Positions 1 to 9,238 are shown, numbered from the stretch's first letter. The stretch is 64,000 bases of DNA from an uncultured Lachnospiraceae bacterium (GCA_949502235.1 CATBDC010000009.1:1-64000); one strand, 5' to 3'. Program-made: numbers and translations. Notes: a model not told the origin generated them from the letters alone.

Positions 1-10
1 CTTTTTGTGC

Positions 11-42
11 GTTAAAAGTCAGTGGAAAGTCTGACTTTTGAC
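11..42. other. Hairpin upstream of dapB
   Basis: Two 12-base arms (11-22 and 31-42) pair with one G-U around an 8-base loop. No T-run follows on either strand, so it is not a clear intrinsic terminator. It may be the tail of an upstream gene's 3' region outside the window. No gene is visible in 1-119. Confidence 0.35.
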
Positions 43-119
43 ACCCACATCATATGATGCCAGGGTTAAAAAATATTTTGCCCTTTATGATAACAGGTTA
101 TGACAAAGGAGTTTAGATT

Positions 120-917
120 ATGAAAATTATTGTGATTGGTCCAAGAGGGAAGATGGGAAGATTAATTACACAGGCTGCTGCCGAACGCAGTGACATGGAG
201 CTTATTGCCGGAGTTGCTCCCAAAGGCCGGGATTATATCGGCACTGACTTAGGTACTGCGGCCATGGTAGGAAGGGAGCTTCATGTACCCGTTGTAGATG
301 ACCTTGAAGACGTAATTGAAGGCTGTGATGTCATCATTGACTTTTCTACAAAAGAAATGGCAATGAAGGTTCTTGACCTTGCGATTTCACACAAAAAAGC
401 GCTTGTATGCGGTACAACTGGCTTTGGCCCGGAGGAAATGCAGCGTTTCCATGATGCTGCTGCACATATCCCCATGCTTTATGCCGCAAATACCTCCAAA
501 CTGGTAAATATTATGAACAGACTTTTGGAACTTGTGGCCGAAACTGCCGGGGATGAACTGGACATTGAGATACTGGAAATGCATGACCAGTGGAAAAAGG
601 ACGCTCCAAGCGGAACCTCTAAGGAAATGGGAGAAATCATCGCCGGCGCTTTAGGAAAAGAGCTATCTGATGTGGCAGTATATGGGAGAAACGGCGCTTC
701 ACCGCGCAAAAAGGGCACAATCGGCTATCACTCCCTTCGTGCCGGGAATATTCCCAGCAGCCATACTGTATTTTTCGGCGGAATAGGAGAACGTCTGGAA
801 ATCACCCACCATTCCTATAACTGGGAATGTTTCGCAAGGGGAGCCTGCGACTGTGCCGCTTTCCTTTACGGAAAAGCCCCCGGATTTTATACCATCAAGG
901 ATGTGTTAAATTTTTAA
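120..917 (+). CDS. dapB: 4-hydroxy-tetrahydrodipicolinate reductase (variant active site)
   Basis: Cytosolic NAD(P)H-dependent reductase of the diaminopimelate/lysine pathway, converting hydroxy-tetrahydrodipicolinate to tetrahydrodipicolinate. The 265 residues match the family length. An N-terminal dinucleotide site (VIGPRGKMGRL, residues 5-15), the GTTGF loop (98-102), the substrate block EMHDQWKKDAPSGT (153-166) and the C-terminal GERLEITHH stretch are visible. The usual His-His-Arg-His run of this block is here His-Asp-Gln-Trp. The first His (general acid), the Lys and the PSGT loop remain, the others are replaced. An AAAGGAG site at 105-111 lies 8 bases before the ATG. No other lysine genes are nearby. 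The DapA-like gene at 8323 belongs to a different operon and is not its pathway partner. Confidence 0.9.
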   Translation: MKIIVIGPRGKMGRLITQAAAERSDMELIAGVAPKGRDYIGTDLGTAAMVGRELHVPVVDDLEDVIEGCDVIIDFSTKEMAMKVLDLAISHKKALVCGTTGFGPEEMQRFHDAAAHIPMLYAANTSKLVNIMNRLLELVAETAGDELDIEILEMHDQWKKDAPSGTSKEMGEIIAGALGKELSDVAVYGRNGASPRKKGTIGYHSLRAGNIPSSHTVFFGGIGERLEITHHSYNWECFARGACDCAAFLYGKAPGFYTIKDVLNF

Positions 918-927
918 TAAAGTATTG

Positions 928-982
928 CTTTCTTTACCGAAAGAAAGTATAATTGTATTAACTCAATAATACAATTATTTTT
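928..982 (+). terminator. Two AU-rich hairpins between dapB and the YbjQ gene
   Basis: The first hairpin pairs 928-935 with 940-947. The second is a perfect 11-base inverted repeat (949-959 with 968-978, 8-base loop) that runs directly into a T-run at 978-982. The second looks like a weak intrinsic terminator for dapB. It ends only about 15 bases before the next start codon, so read-through or leader control of the next gene is also possible. Confidence 0.5.
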
Positions 983-997
983 ATGAGGAGGTACACT

Positions 998-1309
998 ATG
1001 ATACTGGTAAACACAGATTATATTCCCGGGAAAAGTTTTGAGATGATTGGACTGGTGCGCGGAACTATGATTCAGTCTGTGCATGTGGGAAAAGACATTA
1101 TGAACAGCTTCCGTACACTTGTAGGCGGGGAGCTCACCTCATATACAGAAATGATGAATGAGGCCAGAGCCACTGCCACAAAAAGAATGGCTGACGATGC
1201 CGCTGCCATGGGTGCTGACGCTGTAATCAATATCCGCTATGCCTCCAGCCAGGTTATGCAGGGCGCTGCAGAGATTATGGCATACGGAACAGCAGTAAAA
1301 TTCGTATAG
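998..1309 (+). CDS. YbjQ/UPF0145 family protein
   Basis: A 103-residue protein of the YbjQ (DUF74, 'heavy-metal-binding domain') family, whose cellular role is not established. The family pattern is clear: a short N-terminal strand, GTMIQSVHVGKDI, the central helix with EARATATKRMADDAAAMGAD, then AVINIRY and a C-terminal strand ending AVKFV. An upstream in-frame ATG at 983 overlaps the ribosome site itself (AGGAGGT, 986-992), so the real start is the ATG at 998. Members are thought to form ring-shaped oligomers. That is family knowledge and is not seen here. Confidence 0.85.
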   Translation: MILVNTDYIPGKSFEMIGLVRGTMIQSVHVGKDIMNSFRTLVGGELTSYTEMMNEARATATKRMADDAAAMGADAVINIRYASSQVMQGAAEIMAYGTAVKFV

Positions 1310-1337
1310 CGCATTGGGGACAGGGTTTTTTTAATCT

Positions 1338-1369
1338 GGGACGGGGTATTTCTAGAAATCCCCCGTCCC
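1338..1369. terminator. Convergent GC-rich hairpin between YbjQ gene and trxA
   Basis: Nine-base GC-rich arms (1338-1346 and 1361-1369) enclose a short inner palindrome that contains the trxA stop codon (1352-1354). A related GGGGACAGGG stretch followed by seven T lies just before it at 1317-1333. The layout fits a shared terminator for two converging genes, although the T-run lies on the 5' side of the hairpin for the plus strand. The duplicated GGGAC-type arm also resembles a dispersed intergenic repeat. Confidence 0.45.
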
Positions 1370-1672
1370 CAACATATCCAGTATTTCATTTTTCGGCTTC
1401 GCGCCAACCTCGCGTTTCACAGCCTGTCCGTCTTTAAAAAGGATCAGTGTGGGAATCGACATTACCTTATACTGTCTTGCAAGCTCGCTTTCCTTGTCCA
1501 CATCCACCTTCCCAATTTTCGCGCCTGTCACTTCTCCTGCGATTTCTTCAATCACCGGTCCCACCATCTGACACGGACCGCACCATGTTGCCCAGAAATC
1601 TACCAGTACAGGCACCTTTGAGTCTAAGACCTCTTCCTTAAAATTTTCCTTTGTTAAATGTATTGCTGCCAT
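1352..1672 (-). CDS. trxA: Thioredoxin
   Basis: Small cytosolic thiol-disulfide oxidoreductase that reduces protein disulfides and is recharged by thioredoxin reductase. The 106 residues carry the classical active site WCGPC (30-34) after the VLVDFWA strand, and the cis-proline loop SIPT (72-75). Nothing in the sequence is unusual. No thioredoxin reductase gene is nearby. The gene is transcribed alone, toward the YbjQ gene, and is separated from the Nudix gene upstream by 60 bases, so it may share transcripts with it. Confidence 0.95.
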   Translation of the reverse strand: MAAIHLTKENFKEEVLDSKVPVLVDFWATWCGPCQMVGPVIEEIAGEVTGAKIGKVDVDKESELARQYKVMSIPTLILFKDGQAVKREVGAKPKNEILDMLGTGDF

Positions 1673-1732
1673 GTTTATCTTCCTTTCTTTTATGCAGATT
1701 TTCTATACCTATCCTTATTATATACGATCTCC

Positions 1733-2218
1733 TCAAAATGATACAAGTACTAAATCCTTTCCGTCAAGTGACGCATGGATAAGTGTATCATGCCCGTCAT
1801 AGACAAGCTTCAGGGAAAAGAACTCCCTGTCCTCATCAATCAGGCGGAAAAATATCTTATCTCCCTCCCAGATATTAAGCTTATACAGCTCCTTCTTCTC
1901 CACCCACTCAAGCTCCCCCTCATCGCATCTGCAGGGCGTACCCTCAAAGCCATCGGCAGTGAAAAGGGACATGTATTCTGTCACTCCGTTTCCTGACACG
2001 AAGGTTACAATCCCCCTGTACCGGTAAGAGGTCAGTGTGTAGCCCGTTTCCTCTTTCACCTCGCGGAGCAGACATTCCTCCGGGCTTTCATCTGCCTCAA
2101 AGTGTCCCCCTACCCCGATCCATTTGTCTTTATTTACATCATTTTTCTTAACCGTACGATGAAGCATTAAATATTTGCCGTCATGTTCAATATAACAAAG
2201 GGTGCTAAGTACTGCCAT
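1733..2218 (-). CDS. Nudix hydrolase (MutT/8-oxo-dGTPase type)
   Basis: A 161-residue Nudix hydrolase that cleaves a nucleoside diphosphate linked to another group. The Nudix box is complete: Gly38, Glu44, Arg52-Glu53, Glu56-Glu57 and Gly59 fall at the required spacing. Opening with a LCYIEHDGKYLMLHR-type strand and the size are typical of 8-oxo-(d)GTP diphosphatase-annotated members in Clostridia. The true substrate cannot be read from sequence. Its 5' end lies about 105 bases from the RluA-type gene's start on the other strand, so the two are divergent. Confidence 0.85.
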   Translation of the reverse strand: MAVLSTLCYIEHDGKYLMLHRTVKKNDVNKDKWIGVGGHFEADESPEECLLREVKEETGYTLTSYRYRGIVTFVSGNGVTEYMSLFTADGFEGTPCRCDEGELEWVEKKELYKLNIWEGDKIFFRLIDEDREFFSLKLVYDGHDTLIHASLDGKDLVLVSF

Positions 2219-2323
2219 GCTTTTTTGTTCACTCCATTTCTATTTTCAATTCTCTATTTAGGTGTTATAATATATCCTGCTTTCACCATAAAGCTATTTT
2301 ACATGAATTGCAGGAGAAATGCA

Positions 2324-3211
2324 ATGAACCGTACCATTGAATATAAAGTTGAATCCGATGCAGCCGGACTTAGAATCGAACAGTTTTTAAAAAGAAAGGG
2401 ATATTCCTCCCAGAATCTGGCCCAAATCAAACGCATGCCAGAGAGCGTGCTTATAAACGGCCGGCACTCCTATATGCGGGATACTGTAAAAACCGGTGAC
2501 CGGCTTACTGTCCGGATTATGGAGACAAAATGCTCCCGTCACATTCCTCCGGTTAAGCTTCCTCTGTCAATCTTATATGAAGACGAGGATATCCTTGTCC
2601 TGAACAAGCCGGCCGGCATGCCTACTCATCCATCTATGAATAATTATACAAATACACTGGCAAATGCCCTTGCATGGTACTATCAGGAACAGAACAAGCC
2701 TTTTATCTTCCGCTGTACTAACAGACTGGATCGGGATACATCGGGTGTTACAGTTGCATCCAAGCATCTTGTCAGCGCAAATATCCTTTCCGGCCAGACC
2801 TTCCGCCGGGAAATCCACCGGGAATATCTCGCCATTGCCCGCGGACGGGTAACCCCCTCTTCCGGAACTATCTGTGCGCCCCTTGCAAGAAAACCCAGAA
2901 CGATTATCGAGCGCACAGTAGATTTTGAGGAGGGAGAAACAGCCATAACCCATTATCAGGTTGTGACAGAAAAAAACGGGCACAGTCTTGTTTCCCTGTG
3001 GCTGGAAACAGGCCGCACCCATCAGATCCGTATTCATATGAAATATGCGGGCTTTCCCCTCATCGGTGATTACCTGTACAATCCTGATATGGAACATATC
3101 GGACGCCAGGCCCTTCACTCATATAAGCTGTCCTTCTCTCATCCCATAACCGGGGAATGGATGGAATTTAGCGCACCCCTTCCGGAGGATATGAAAGCAG
3201 TTTTAGTCTAA
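2324..3211 (+). CDS. RluA-family RNA pseudouridine synthase
   Basis: Isomerises uridines to pseudouridine in rRNA or tRNA. An S4-like RNA-binding region (about 10-65) precedes the catalytic domain. The catalytic block NRLDRDTSG (133-141) holds the essential Asp136, and GRTHQIRIHM follows near the C-terminus. The His that usually opens this block is Asn here. The open frame extends upstream to 2183, but an AGGAG site at 2312-2316 placed 7 bases before the ATG at 2324 marks the start, giving 295 residues. The 3' end overlaps the convergent hybrid kinase gene by 9 bases. The target uridine is unknown. Confidence 0.88.
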   Translation: MNRTIEYKVESDAAGLRIEQFLKRKGYSSQNLAQIKRMPESVLINGRHSYMRDTVKTGDRLTVRIMETKCSRHIPPVKLPLSILYEDEDILVLNKPAGMPTHPSMNNYTNTLANALAWYYQEQNKPFIFRCTNRLDRDTSGVTVASKHLVSANILSGQTFRREIHREYLAIARGRVTPSSGTICAPLARKPRTIIERTVDFEEGETAITHYQVVTEKNGHSLVSLWLETGRTHQIRIHMKYAGFPLIGDYLYNPDMEHIGRQALHSYKLSFSHPITGEWMEFSAPLPEDMKAVLV

Positions 3212-6200
3212 CACTTTTTTTAAGGTTTCAAATAACACCTTTACATCAATGGGCTTTGCAATGTGGTCATTCATGCCGCAGCGCAGCGCCTCCTGCTTAT
3301 CCTCCTCAAAGGCATTTGCAGTCATGGCAAGAACCGGTATGGATGCCAGCTTTTTATTCTCCAGCTTCCGTATCTCCTTTACTGCCTCATAGCCGTTCAT
3401 CACAGGCATCTGTACATCCATAAGCACTACCTGGTAATATCCCGGCCTGGATTTCTTCAGCATATCCACGGCAATCCGCCCATTGGGGGCAACCTCTGTC
3501 GTAAATCCTGCATCTCCCAGTATCTCCACGGCGATTTCCTGGTTCAGCTCATTGTCCTCTGCCAGAAGTATACGGCCCGCTTCAAAGCTAACGCCCTTAT
3601 CTTCTTCTCTCTCATCCTCATCGGATGTATTTACAATGGAATTCAGGCAGCTTCTAAGCTCTGACAGAAACAAAGGCTTGCTGCAGAAGGCAGTGACGCC
3701 GGCCTCCCTTGCCTCTTCTTCAATATCTGCCCAGTCATACGCAGTCAGTACAATAATCGGCGTATCCTCTCCTGTCTCCTTGCGTATTCTTCTTGTAACC
3801 TCAACCCCATTCATATCCGGCAGCATCCAGTCAACAATATACACACTGTAGCCTGCTCCTCTTGAAACTGCCTGACGCGTACGAAGCACCGCCTCCTTAC
3901 CGGACAGCGTCCATTCTGCACGCATGCCCACCTGCTCAAGCATATAAGATACGCTGTCACAGGTATTGAAATCATCGTCCACCACCAGAGCCTTCAGGTT
4001 CCATAACTGCGGGATCTCCTTTACCTCCTTCGCCTCTGCATTCAGACGGAAGGTAAAGTTTACAATAAATTCGGTTCCTATCCCCTGCTCGCTTTTCACT
4101 TCAATAGAGCCGTTCATCATATCCACAATATTCTTTGTAATCGCCATCCCGAGTCCGGTTCCCTGCACACCGCTGTGGGTTGTATTTTTTTCTCTCTCAA
4201 AAGGCTCAAAGATATGGGATACAAACTCCTTGCTCATACCGATTCCCGTATCCTTAATATGGAATTCATAATTAGCATATCCAGTAGGAGCCCCGGCCTT
4301 CTCAATCAGACGCAGGCTGACGGTTCCCCCTGCACCCGTATACTTTATAGAATTACTTAAAAGGTTTAGGAGCACCTGATTTAAGCGCAGCTTATCGCAG
4401 CAAATATCCTCATCAATCACATCCACTGTATCTATGTACAAATCAAGCTGCTTTGAATGGATATCCGCCTGAACAATATTCCGAAGCCCGTGGAGAATCT
4501 CTGACAGCCGGCAGGGCTGTTCCTCCAGATGCATCTTTCCGCTCTCAATACGGCTCATATCCAGCACATCATTGATCAGGCTTAAAAGATGGTTTCCGGA
4601 AGTCATGATCTTCCCCAAATATTCCTCCACCTGCTCTTTTCTTTCAATATGAGTAAGCGCCAATGCCGTAAAGCCCACAATTGCATTCATAGGCGTGCGG
4701 ATATCATGGGACATATTAGAAAGAAACATACTCTTAGCCTTATTTGCCCTGTTGGCCTGCATGAGTGCATCCTCCAGGAGCCCTTTTTGTTCCATTTCAT
4801 TTCTGATTTCCTCGTCAACACTGCGGAAACCGAGAACAATACCCTGGACGTCTGTCCATGCCCCTGCACGTACGGCTTTCATCTGATAGTATTTCATCTC
4901 ACCGTCTTTCATAATCCGGTAATTGATATGATATACACTGTTTTCCGTCAGTTCCTTCCTAAGAACCTCCCGGGAGAAAACATGGCGGAGCATCTCTCTA
5001 TCCTCTTCATAGACAACCTTCTCAATGTACCCCTCCATACTTTTCTCCAGTGAAATTTCACCGGAAAAGGCAGACTCATACATATAGCAGTTATCCCCCA
5101 TTCTTAGGGGCATTCCCATCCCTGTAGCAAGATCAAAAAAGCATACAAGGTTATAATCAATAGAAAGAGCGTGGATAAGCTCCATCTGATGTCTTTCATT
5201 TTCCTTTTCCCTAAGCTTCTGTGCCGTGCAGTCAAGAAGGAATCTCTGGTAAAGGGGCTCCCCGTTTTCATTTAAAAGCTTGACATTTCCCATAACGTGC
5301 AGAAGATCCCCGTTCTTATGGCGGACTCGGTATTCTATACTGACGCTGTCTCCCTCTTTCTTAAGCTCTCTTATGGCCGTTCTAAGCCGTCCCTTATCCT
5401 CGTCTACTACAGATGCGGCAACCATGTCAAAGCCCGCTTCTGTCATCTCCTCCTGTGATTCATATCCCAGAATATTAAGTGCTGCCCGGTTTACGCTTAT
5501 GATCCGGCTTCCATCCACAGTGTGGCACATAACACCACATTCCATTGTCGTAAAAATAGTCTCAAGTGTATGGTTCTTCTGAATAATCTCCTGTTCATAA
5601 GCCCTCTCCTGGGTCACGTCAATAGCCACTCCAACGGTTCCCATTACACTTCCGTCCAGATCATAAAGGGGAGATTTGTAAGTGGTAAGCAGTCTCTCGC
5701 CGTCTCCGGTCTTTATCGTCTCCTCTGACACAAAGGTCTTCCGGCTGGACATAACAATCCTCTCTGACTCTATACATGCAGGATCGTCATGCTCCACATC
5801 CCAGATATATGCGTGTCCCTGTCCCTCTACCTGCTTTTTCGTCTTGTTAACGGTCTTGCAGAAGCTGTCGTTCACCTTTTCATGGATTCCGTTCTTATCC
5901 TTGAACCAGACAAGGTTCGGCACATTATTGATGGCTGTTTCCAGATACTGGCTGGTCTGCCAGTGATCCCTATCCTTCTTGTATTCCTGCTGTCCTCTTG
6001 AAATACGGAAATTTATCTCAGCATCCGACATGGGCAGCATCCATATATCCTTTACTCCGGACAAATCCCCCGGAAGCTTCGAAAACTGCTCTTTTTCTGC
6101 GAGAAGCACAAGCTCCGAACCTTCTTTCATATCTGAAAGAAGCTCCGTAACCGTTTCTTCCTCATCTATATTCTGTAAATTGGCAAGAATTACATCCGCC

Positions 6201-6340
6201 TGCGCAGCCGCTGTCTTTTCAAATTCCTTTTCTTCTGTAAACTCATATGTAAAATCTTCAAGCGGCGCCATTTCCCTCATAAGCTCAAATGGCCTGCAAT
6301 GCTGACCTGCTAAATAGAAATGTATATGACAATGATACAT
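3203..6340 (-). CDS. Hybrid sensor histidine kinase with PAS domains and two receiver domains
   Basis: About 1045 residues. The order is a poorly conserved N-terminus (1-130), two PAS domains (about 135-255 and 260-385), a third PAS-like region, a HisKA helix with H-box SNMSHDIRTPMNAIVGF, a HATPase domain (N box NLLSNSIKYT, G1 DTGIGM, G2 GTGLGM), then two receiver domains. REC1 has YIVDWMLPDMNG and REC2 has VVLMDVQMPVMNG, each with its downstream Thr/Ser and Lys. No transmembrane helix or HPt domain is visible, so it appears cytosolic and would need a separate phosphotransfer protein. The ATG at 6340, 9 bases after AGGGGG, fits better than the upstream ATG at 6370. The gene stands alone and no partner regulator is adjacent. 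Confidence 0.88.
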   Translation of the reverse strand: MYHCHIHFYLAGQHCRPFELMREMAPLEDFTYEFTEEKEFEKTAAAQADVILANLQNIDEEETVTELLSDMKEGSELVLLAEKEQFSKLPGDLSGVKDIWMLPMSDAEINFRISRGQQEYKKDRDHWQTSQYLETAINNVPNLVWFKDKNGIHEKVNDSFCKTVNKTKKQVEGQGHAYIWDVEHDDPACIESERIVMSSRKTFVSEETIKTGDGERLLTTYKSPLYDLDGSVMGTVGVAIDVTQERAYEQEIIQKNHTLETIFTTMECGVMCHTVDGSRIISVNRAALNILGYESQEEMTEAGFDMVAASVVDEDKGRLRTAIRELKKEGDSVSIEYRVRHKNGDLLHVMGNVKLLNENGEPLYQRFLLDCTAQKLREKENERHQMELIHALSIDYNLVCFFDLATGMGMPLRMGDNCYMYESAFSGEISLEKSMEGYIEKVVYEEDREMLRHVFSREVLRKELTENSVYHINYRIMKDGEMKYYQMKAVRAGAWTDVQGIVLGFRSVDEEIRNEMEQKGLLEDALMQANRANKAKSMFLSNMSHDIRTPMNAIVGFTALALTHIERKEQVEEYLGKIMTSGNHLLSLINDVLDMSRIESGKMHLEEQPCRLSEILHGLRNIVQADIHSKQLDLYIDTVDVIDEDICCDKLRLNQVLLNLLSNSIKYTGAGGTVSLRLIEKAGAPTGYANYEFHIKDTGIGMSKEFVSHIFEPFEREKNTTHSGVQGTGLGMAITKNIVDMMNGSIEVKSEQGIGTEFIVNFTFRLNAEAKEVKEIPQLWNLKALVVDDDFNTCDSVSYMLEQVGMRAEWTLSGKEAVLRTRQAVSRGAGYSVYIVDWMLPDMNGVEVTRRIRKETGEDTPIIVLTAYDWADIEEEAREAGVTAFCSKPLFLSELRSCLNSIVNTSDEDEREEDKGVSFEAGRILLAEDNELNQEIAVEILGDAGFTTEVAPNGRIAVDMLKKSRPGYYQVVLMDVQMPVMNGYEAVKEIRKLENKKLASIPVLAMTANAFEEDKQEALRCGMNDHIAKPIDVKVLFETLKKVLD

Positions 6341-6475
6341 CCTTGTCTTCCCCCTGTATTTTATGGTCAAAAACTGTTATATTAATATCATACTGTATTT
6401 CGGGAATCATATCAATTACTTTATTCCATAAAATATAAAAGAAATGTTAAAAATGTTGCGCCCACGTTTTTAATT

Positions 6476-7360
6476 TTACAAATCCTTTAGTATATCCTTC
6501 AAATAGTCTGCGCTTTTAACCATTCCCACCTCTGCCTCTGGTATATCCATAGGATGCCACCTGCGCTCATACTCAAGGGAAAGATATCCTGTATATCCTA
6601 TCTCATGCAGCCGTTTTATAATATCTCTCCATGGCAGGACACCCTCTCCGACAATTCTTGTCACGACCGCTCTCTCTTCCTCGTTTACATGAGTCACTGA
6701 TCCGGCTTTAAACTTCATCCCCTCAGCTTTAAATTCAAAATCCTTTACATGGACATAATAAATTTTATCCTTCTGTATTTCAATGCATTTTTCATAATCC
6801 TCCCCGGAAAGAAATCCAATATTCGCCTGATCATAGAGAATACCTACATTTTCACGGTCAATCTCACTGACAATATCATACGTAATTTCAGGTCCTGTTG
6901 TCATTGTATTAAAATGATTCTCAAGAACAAGACGGATATTATATTGAACCGCTTCATCTGCAAGACTCCTCATGGTTTCTATAAGAATCCTGCGTTTTTC
7001 TTCAAAACAGCCGTCTCCTTCCAGAAAGGTACCCCCATATATTCTGATATAATGGGCATCTAAAAGCCTGGCAAGTGTAATGCAGCGCCTACATTCATCT
7101 ATTGCTGCCTCACGTTTTTTAGTATCTGGCAGATTATAATCACTGGCATAAGAAACAATCCCTGAAACCTCTAGTCCCAGCGCGTCCAGCTGCTCCTTCA
7201 TCTTTAGCACTTCTTCCTCTGATGTGGTGCTATGCAGCGCGCATTTATATCCATCCTGATAGATGATTTCGATGGCATCCATTCCTGAAGCTGCAAACAG
7301 CTTTGCTGCTTCAAGTACCGTTAATTCCGGTGTGCCCATTGTATGGCCTGCTATTTTCAT
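6476..7360 (-). CDS. Sugar phosphate isomerase/epimerase (AP-endonuclease-2-like TIM barrel)
   Basis: A 294-residue TIM-barrel enzyme of the xylose-isomerase-like family that includes hexulose isomerases, inosose dehydratase and tagatose epimerases. The expected metal ligands are in place: Glu147 (VLENHF), Asp177 (ILYDQAN), His204 (YVHVKD) and Glu263 (LSLEYE). It is the last gene of the LacI-headed operon, 4 bases behind the oxidoreductase gene, and probably acts on the same unknown compound by isomerisation or dehydration next to a carbonyl. The exact reaction cannot be assigned. Confidence 0.82.
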   Translation of the reverse strand: MKIAGHTMGTPELTVLEAAKLFAASGMDAIEIIYQDGYKCALHSTTSEEEVLKMKEQLDALGLEVSGIVSYASDYNLPDTKKREAAIDECRRCITLARLLDAHYIRIYGGTFLEGDGCFEEKRRILIETMRSLADEAVQYNIRLVLENHFNTMTTGPEITYDIVSEIDRENVGILYDQANIGFLSGEDYEKCIEIQKDKIYYVHVKDFEFKAEGMKFKAGSVTHVNEEERAVVTRIVGEGVLPWRDIIKRLHEIGYTGYLSLEYERRWHPMDIPEAEVGMVKSADYLKDILKDL

Positions 7361-7364
7361 CTCT

Positions 7365-8309
7365 TTACTCCAATCCCGGAAGCCCTGCTTTTATCAAAAT
7401 CTCATGCATCAGCTCATGGGTTTTGTAAGCATCTTCCGCATTTGTAACAGGTTGTTTCCTTGTAATTACACAGTCAATAAAATGCCGGACCTCCTGGGTA
7501 AAGCCCATTTTATCTTCTACTCTGGCCCATCCCAGGGCAAGAGGCGTCATAACTGTTTTTGTTTCTGTTTTTTCGTCTGCCAGTGTTACACTGTCTGGAG
7601 CATTGACGAATGCAGAATGATACCCACCGTAACAGTCTATTTTTTCTACCCACTGGCCCGCTTTTCTGGACGCAACCAGAATCCCTGTACTGCCGCTGTC
7701 AAATTTTATCTGTGCTGTAACCAGATCTTCATATTCCGGGTCAGTAAACATGCTGTGAGCCTCTACCAGTAAAGCTTCACCGCAGAGATAGCGCATCAAA
7801 TCCACCATATGAATCGCATTCTCCAGTGTTGCCCTGTATTCCGTGCCGTTTCTGTTCTTCTGAGCAATTACAACATCCGGTGCTTTATCCATATACAGCT
7901 CTTTCACCTTTGCGTATACCGGTGCATATCTTCTGTTAAACCCAACCATGAGAATCCTGTTATTTCTCTTTGCGGCCTCCGCCATTTCCCGGCTTTCTCT
8001 CAATGTCAGCGCAAGGGGCTTTTCACAAAACACGTCTATTCCTTTGTCCAATAAGGAAATTACATACTCATAGTGGGCCGTCTTCGGAGTCAGCACAAAG
8101 GCACAATCCATTTCTGTATTCATGAATTCTTCGAAGGACCTACAGCCCTTCCCAATTTTATACTTACACATAGCTACTTCTACTGAGCTGTCAGAACGGC
8201 TGTATACTGCCGCAATCTCCACATGCTCCATTTCCGAAAGAGCGGGCAGTTCTGCAATGTGGGCAATATGTCCAAGACCGATAACCCCTGCCTTAATGAC
8301 TTTACACAT
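7365..8309 (-). CDS. Gfo/Idh/MocA family oxidoreductase
   Basis: An NAD(P)-dependent oxidoreductase (314 residues) of the glucose-fructose/inositol dehydrogenase superfamily. The Rossmann motif GVIGLGHIA is at 8-16 and the EKP motif (FCEKPLAL) around 95-101. The C-terminal domain supplies the substrate pocket and includes AIHMVDLMRY. The frame is open to 8417, but GGAAG at the right distance and the canonical N-terminus MCKVIKAGVIG place the start at 8309. Its first bases overlap the end of the aldolase gene's region (stop at 8323) closely, so the genes are translationally linked. It probably oxidises a polyol or sugar intermediate in this pathway. Confidence 0.85.
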   Translation of the reverse strand: MCKVIKAGVIGLGHIAHIAELPALSEMEHVEIAAVYSRSDSSVEVAMCKYKIGKGCRSFEEFMNTEMDCAFVLTPKTAHYEYVISLLDKGIDVFCEKPLALTLRESREMAEAAKRNNRILMVGFNRRYAPVYAKVKELYMDKAPDVVIAQKNRNGTEYRATLENAIHMVDLMRYLCGEALLVEAHSMFTDPEYEDLVTAQIKFDSGSTGILVASRKAGQWVEKIDCYGGYHSAFVNAPDSVTLADEKTETKTVMTPLALGWARVEDKMGFTQEVRHFIDCVITRKQPVTNAEDAYKTHELMHEILIKAGLPGLE

Positions 8310-8322
8310 AATATACTTCCTT

Positions 8323-9219
8323 TCATAGCTGATTATTTTTAATCTCCCTGACAATAGCTGAAATGTCACTTCTTTCCTCATCAGATATTGCATAAAATGG
8401 TATTCTGCAGCTGTCACTTTTAATGATTCCTATAGACTGCAGATACTGCTTAATCATTGGAATTTCCTGATATGGAGCGAATCTGTCACTATTTTTCTGT
8501 ATCTGATATTGAAGTCTTAATGCTTCTTTGTCATTCCCGGAAACAGCTAGTTCCCACAGCCTTATGAAAATCTCCGGAAATACCGCTGCAGGCCCCGTCA
8601 CAGTACCGGCTGCGCCACACTTATAAGCAGGATAAATCAACTTGTCGCATCCAATCAGAGTGTCCAGCCCATTTTTCCGTGTATTGATATATTCGCAGAT
8701 TCTCATAATATCAGGATAACTAAATTTTACTCCTGCAAGATTGTCATACCTTGCAGCCAGCTGCCTTACTATTTCTACAGATACGTCATTATTAGTATTT
8801 GCCGGAATATTATATATGTATATCGGAAAATCGTCTGCTGCTTCAAGAACCGCAGAATAATATTCCATCAATGCCTTATCAGACTGATGAAAGAAAAACG
8901 GCGAAACAACTCCCGCTGCATCTGCCCCGGCCTTCTTTGCATGAAGCACAAGCTCAATCGTATCCTCCAGAGTCTGTGTACCGCACTGTACAGCCACATA
9001 AATTTTACCTGCAATCTCTTCTATCATCGTCTCTGCAATTTTTTTCCTTTCCTCAACAGTTAATGCCAGCCCCTCGCCATTTGTACCCAGCGGATATACT
9101 GCATGGATCCCTGAATCCGCCAGATATCCTGCCATTTTCCGTACACTTTCATAGTCTACATTTTTTTCATCGTCAAATGGCGTGATATTCGCACATACGA
9201 TACCTTGTAAAATGCTCAT
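8323..9219 (-). CDS. DapA/NanA-superfamily aldolase or lyase
   Basis: A 298-residue class I (Schiff-base) aldolase of the dihydrodipicolinate synthase/N-acetylneuraminate lyase superfamily. The Schiff-base Lys165 (GVKFSYPD), Tyr136 (YIYNIP) and the carboxylate-binding loop GTNGE (45-49) are present. DHDPS proper has a GTTGE loop, so the Asn argues against a lysine-pathway enzyme and for cleavage or dehydration of a 2-keto acid. Its place between the PreA-like dehydrogenase and the oxidoreductase supports a catabolic job. It is preceded by GGAGG 10 bases before the ATG. Confidence 0.85.
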   Translation of the reverse strand: MSILQGIVCANITPFDDEKNVDYESVRKMAGYLADSGIHAVYPLGTNGEGLALTVEERKKIAETMIEEIAGKIYVAVQCGTQTLEDTIELVLHAKKAGADAAGVVSPFFFHQSDKALMEYYSAVLEAADDFPIYIYNIPANTNNDVSVEIVRQLAARYDNLAGVKFSYPDIMRICEYINTRKNGLDTLIGCDKLIYPAYKCGAAGTVTGPAAVFPEIFIRLWELAVSGNDKEALRLQYQIQKNSDRFAPYQEIPMIKQYLQSIGIIKSDSCRIPFYAISDEERSDISAIVREIKNNQL

Positions 9220-9238
9220 GGCCCTGTTTCCTCCTTCT

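Noticed and set aside
11-42. Terminator or riboswitch before dapB
   Set aside because: The hairpin lacks a T-run and has none of the conserved lysine-riboswitch features.
2573-3118. Long minus-strand open frame opposite the RluA-type gene
   Set aside because: It lies wholly antisense to a well-conserved enzyme, has no ribosome site and no recognisable domain.
8323-9219. Lysine-pathway DapA partner of dapB
   Set aside because: GTNGE instead of GTTGE and an operon of catabolic enzymes argue against dihydrodipicolinate synthase.
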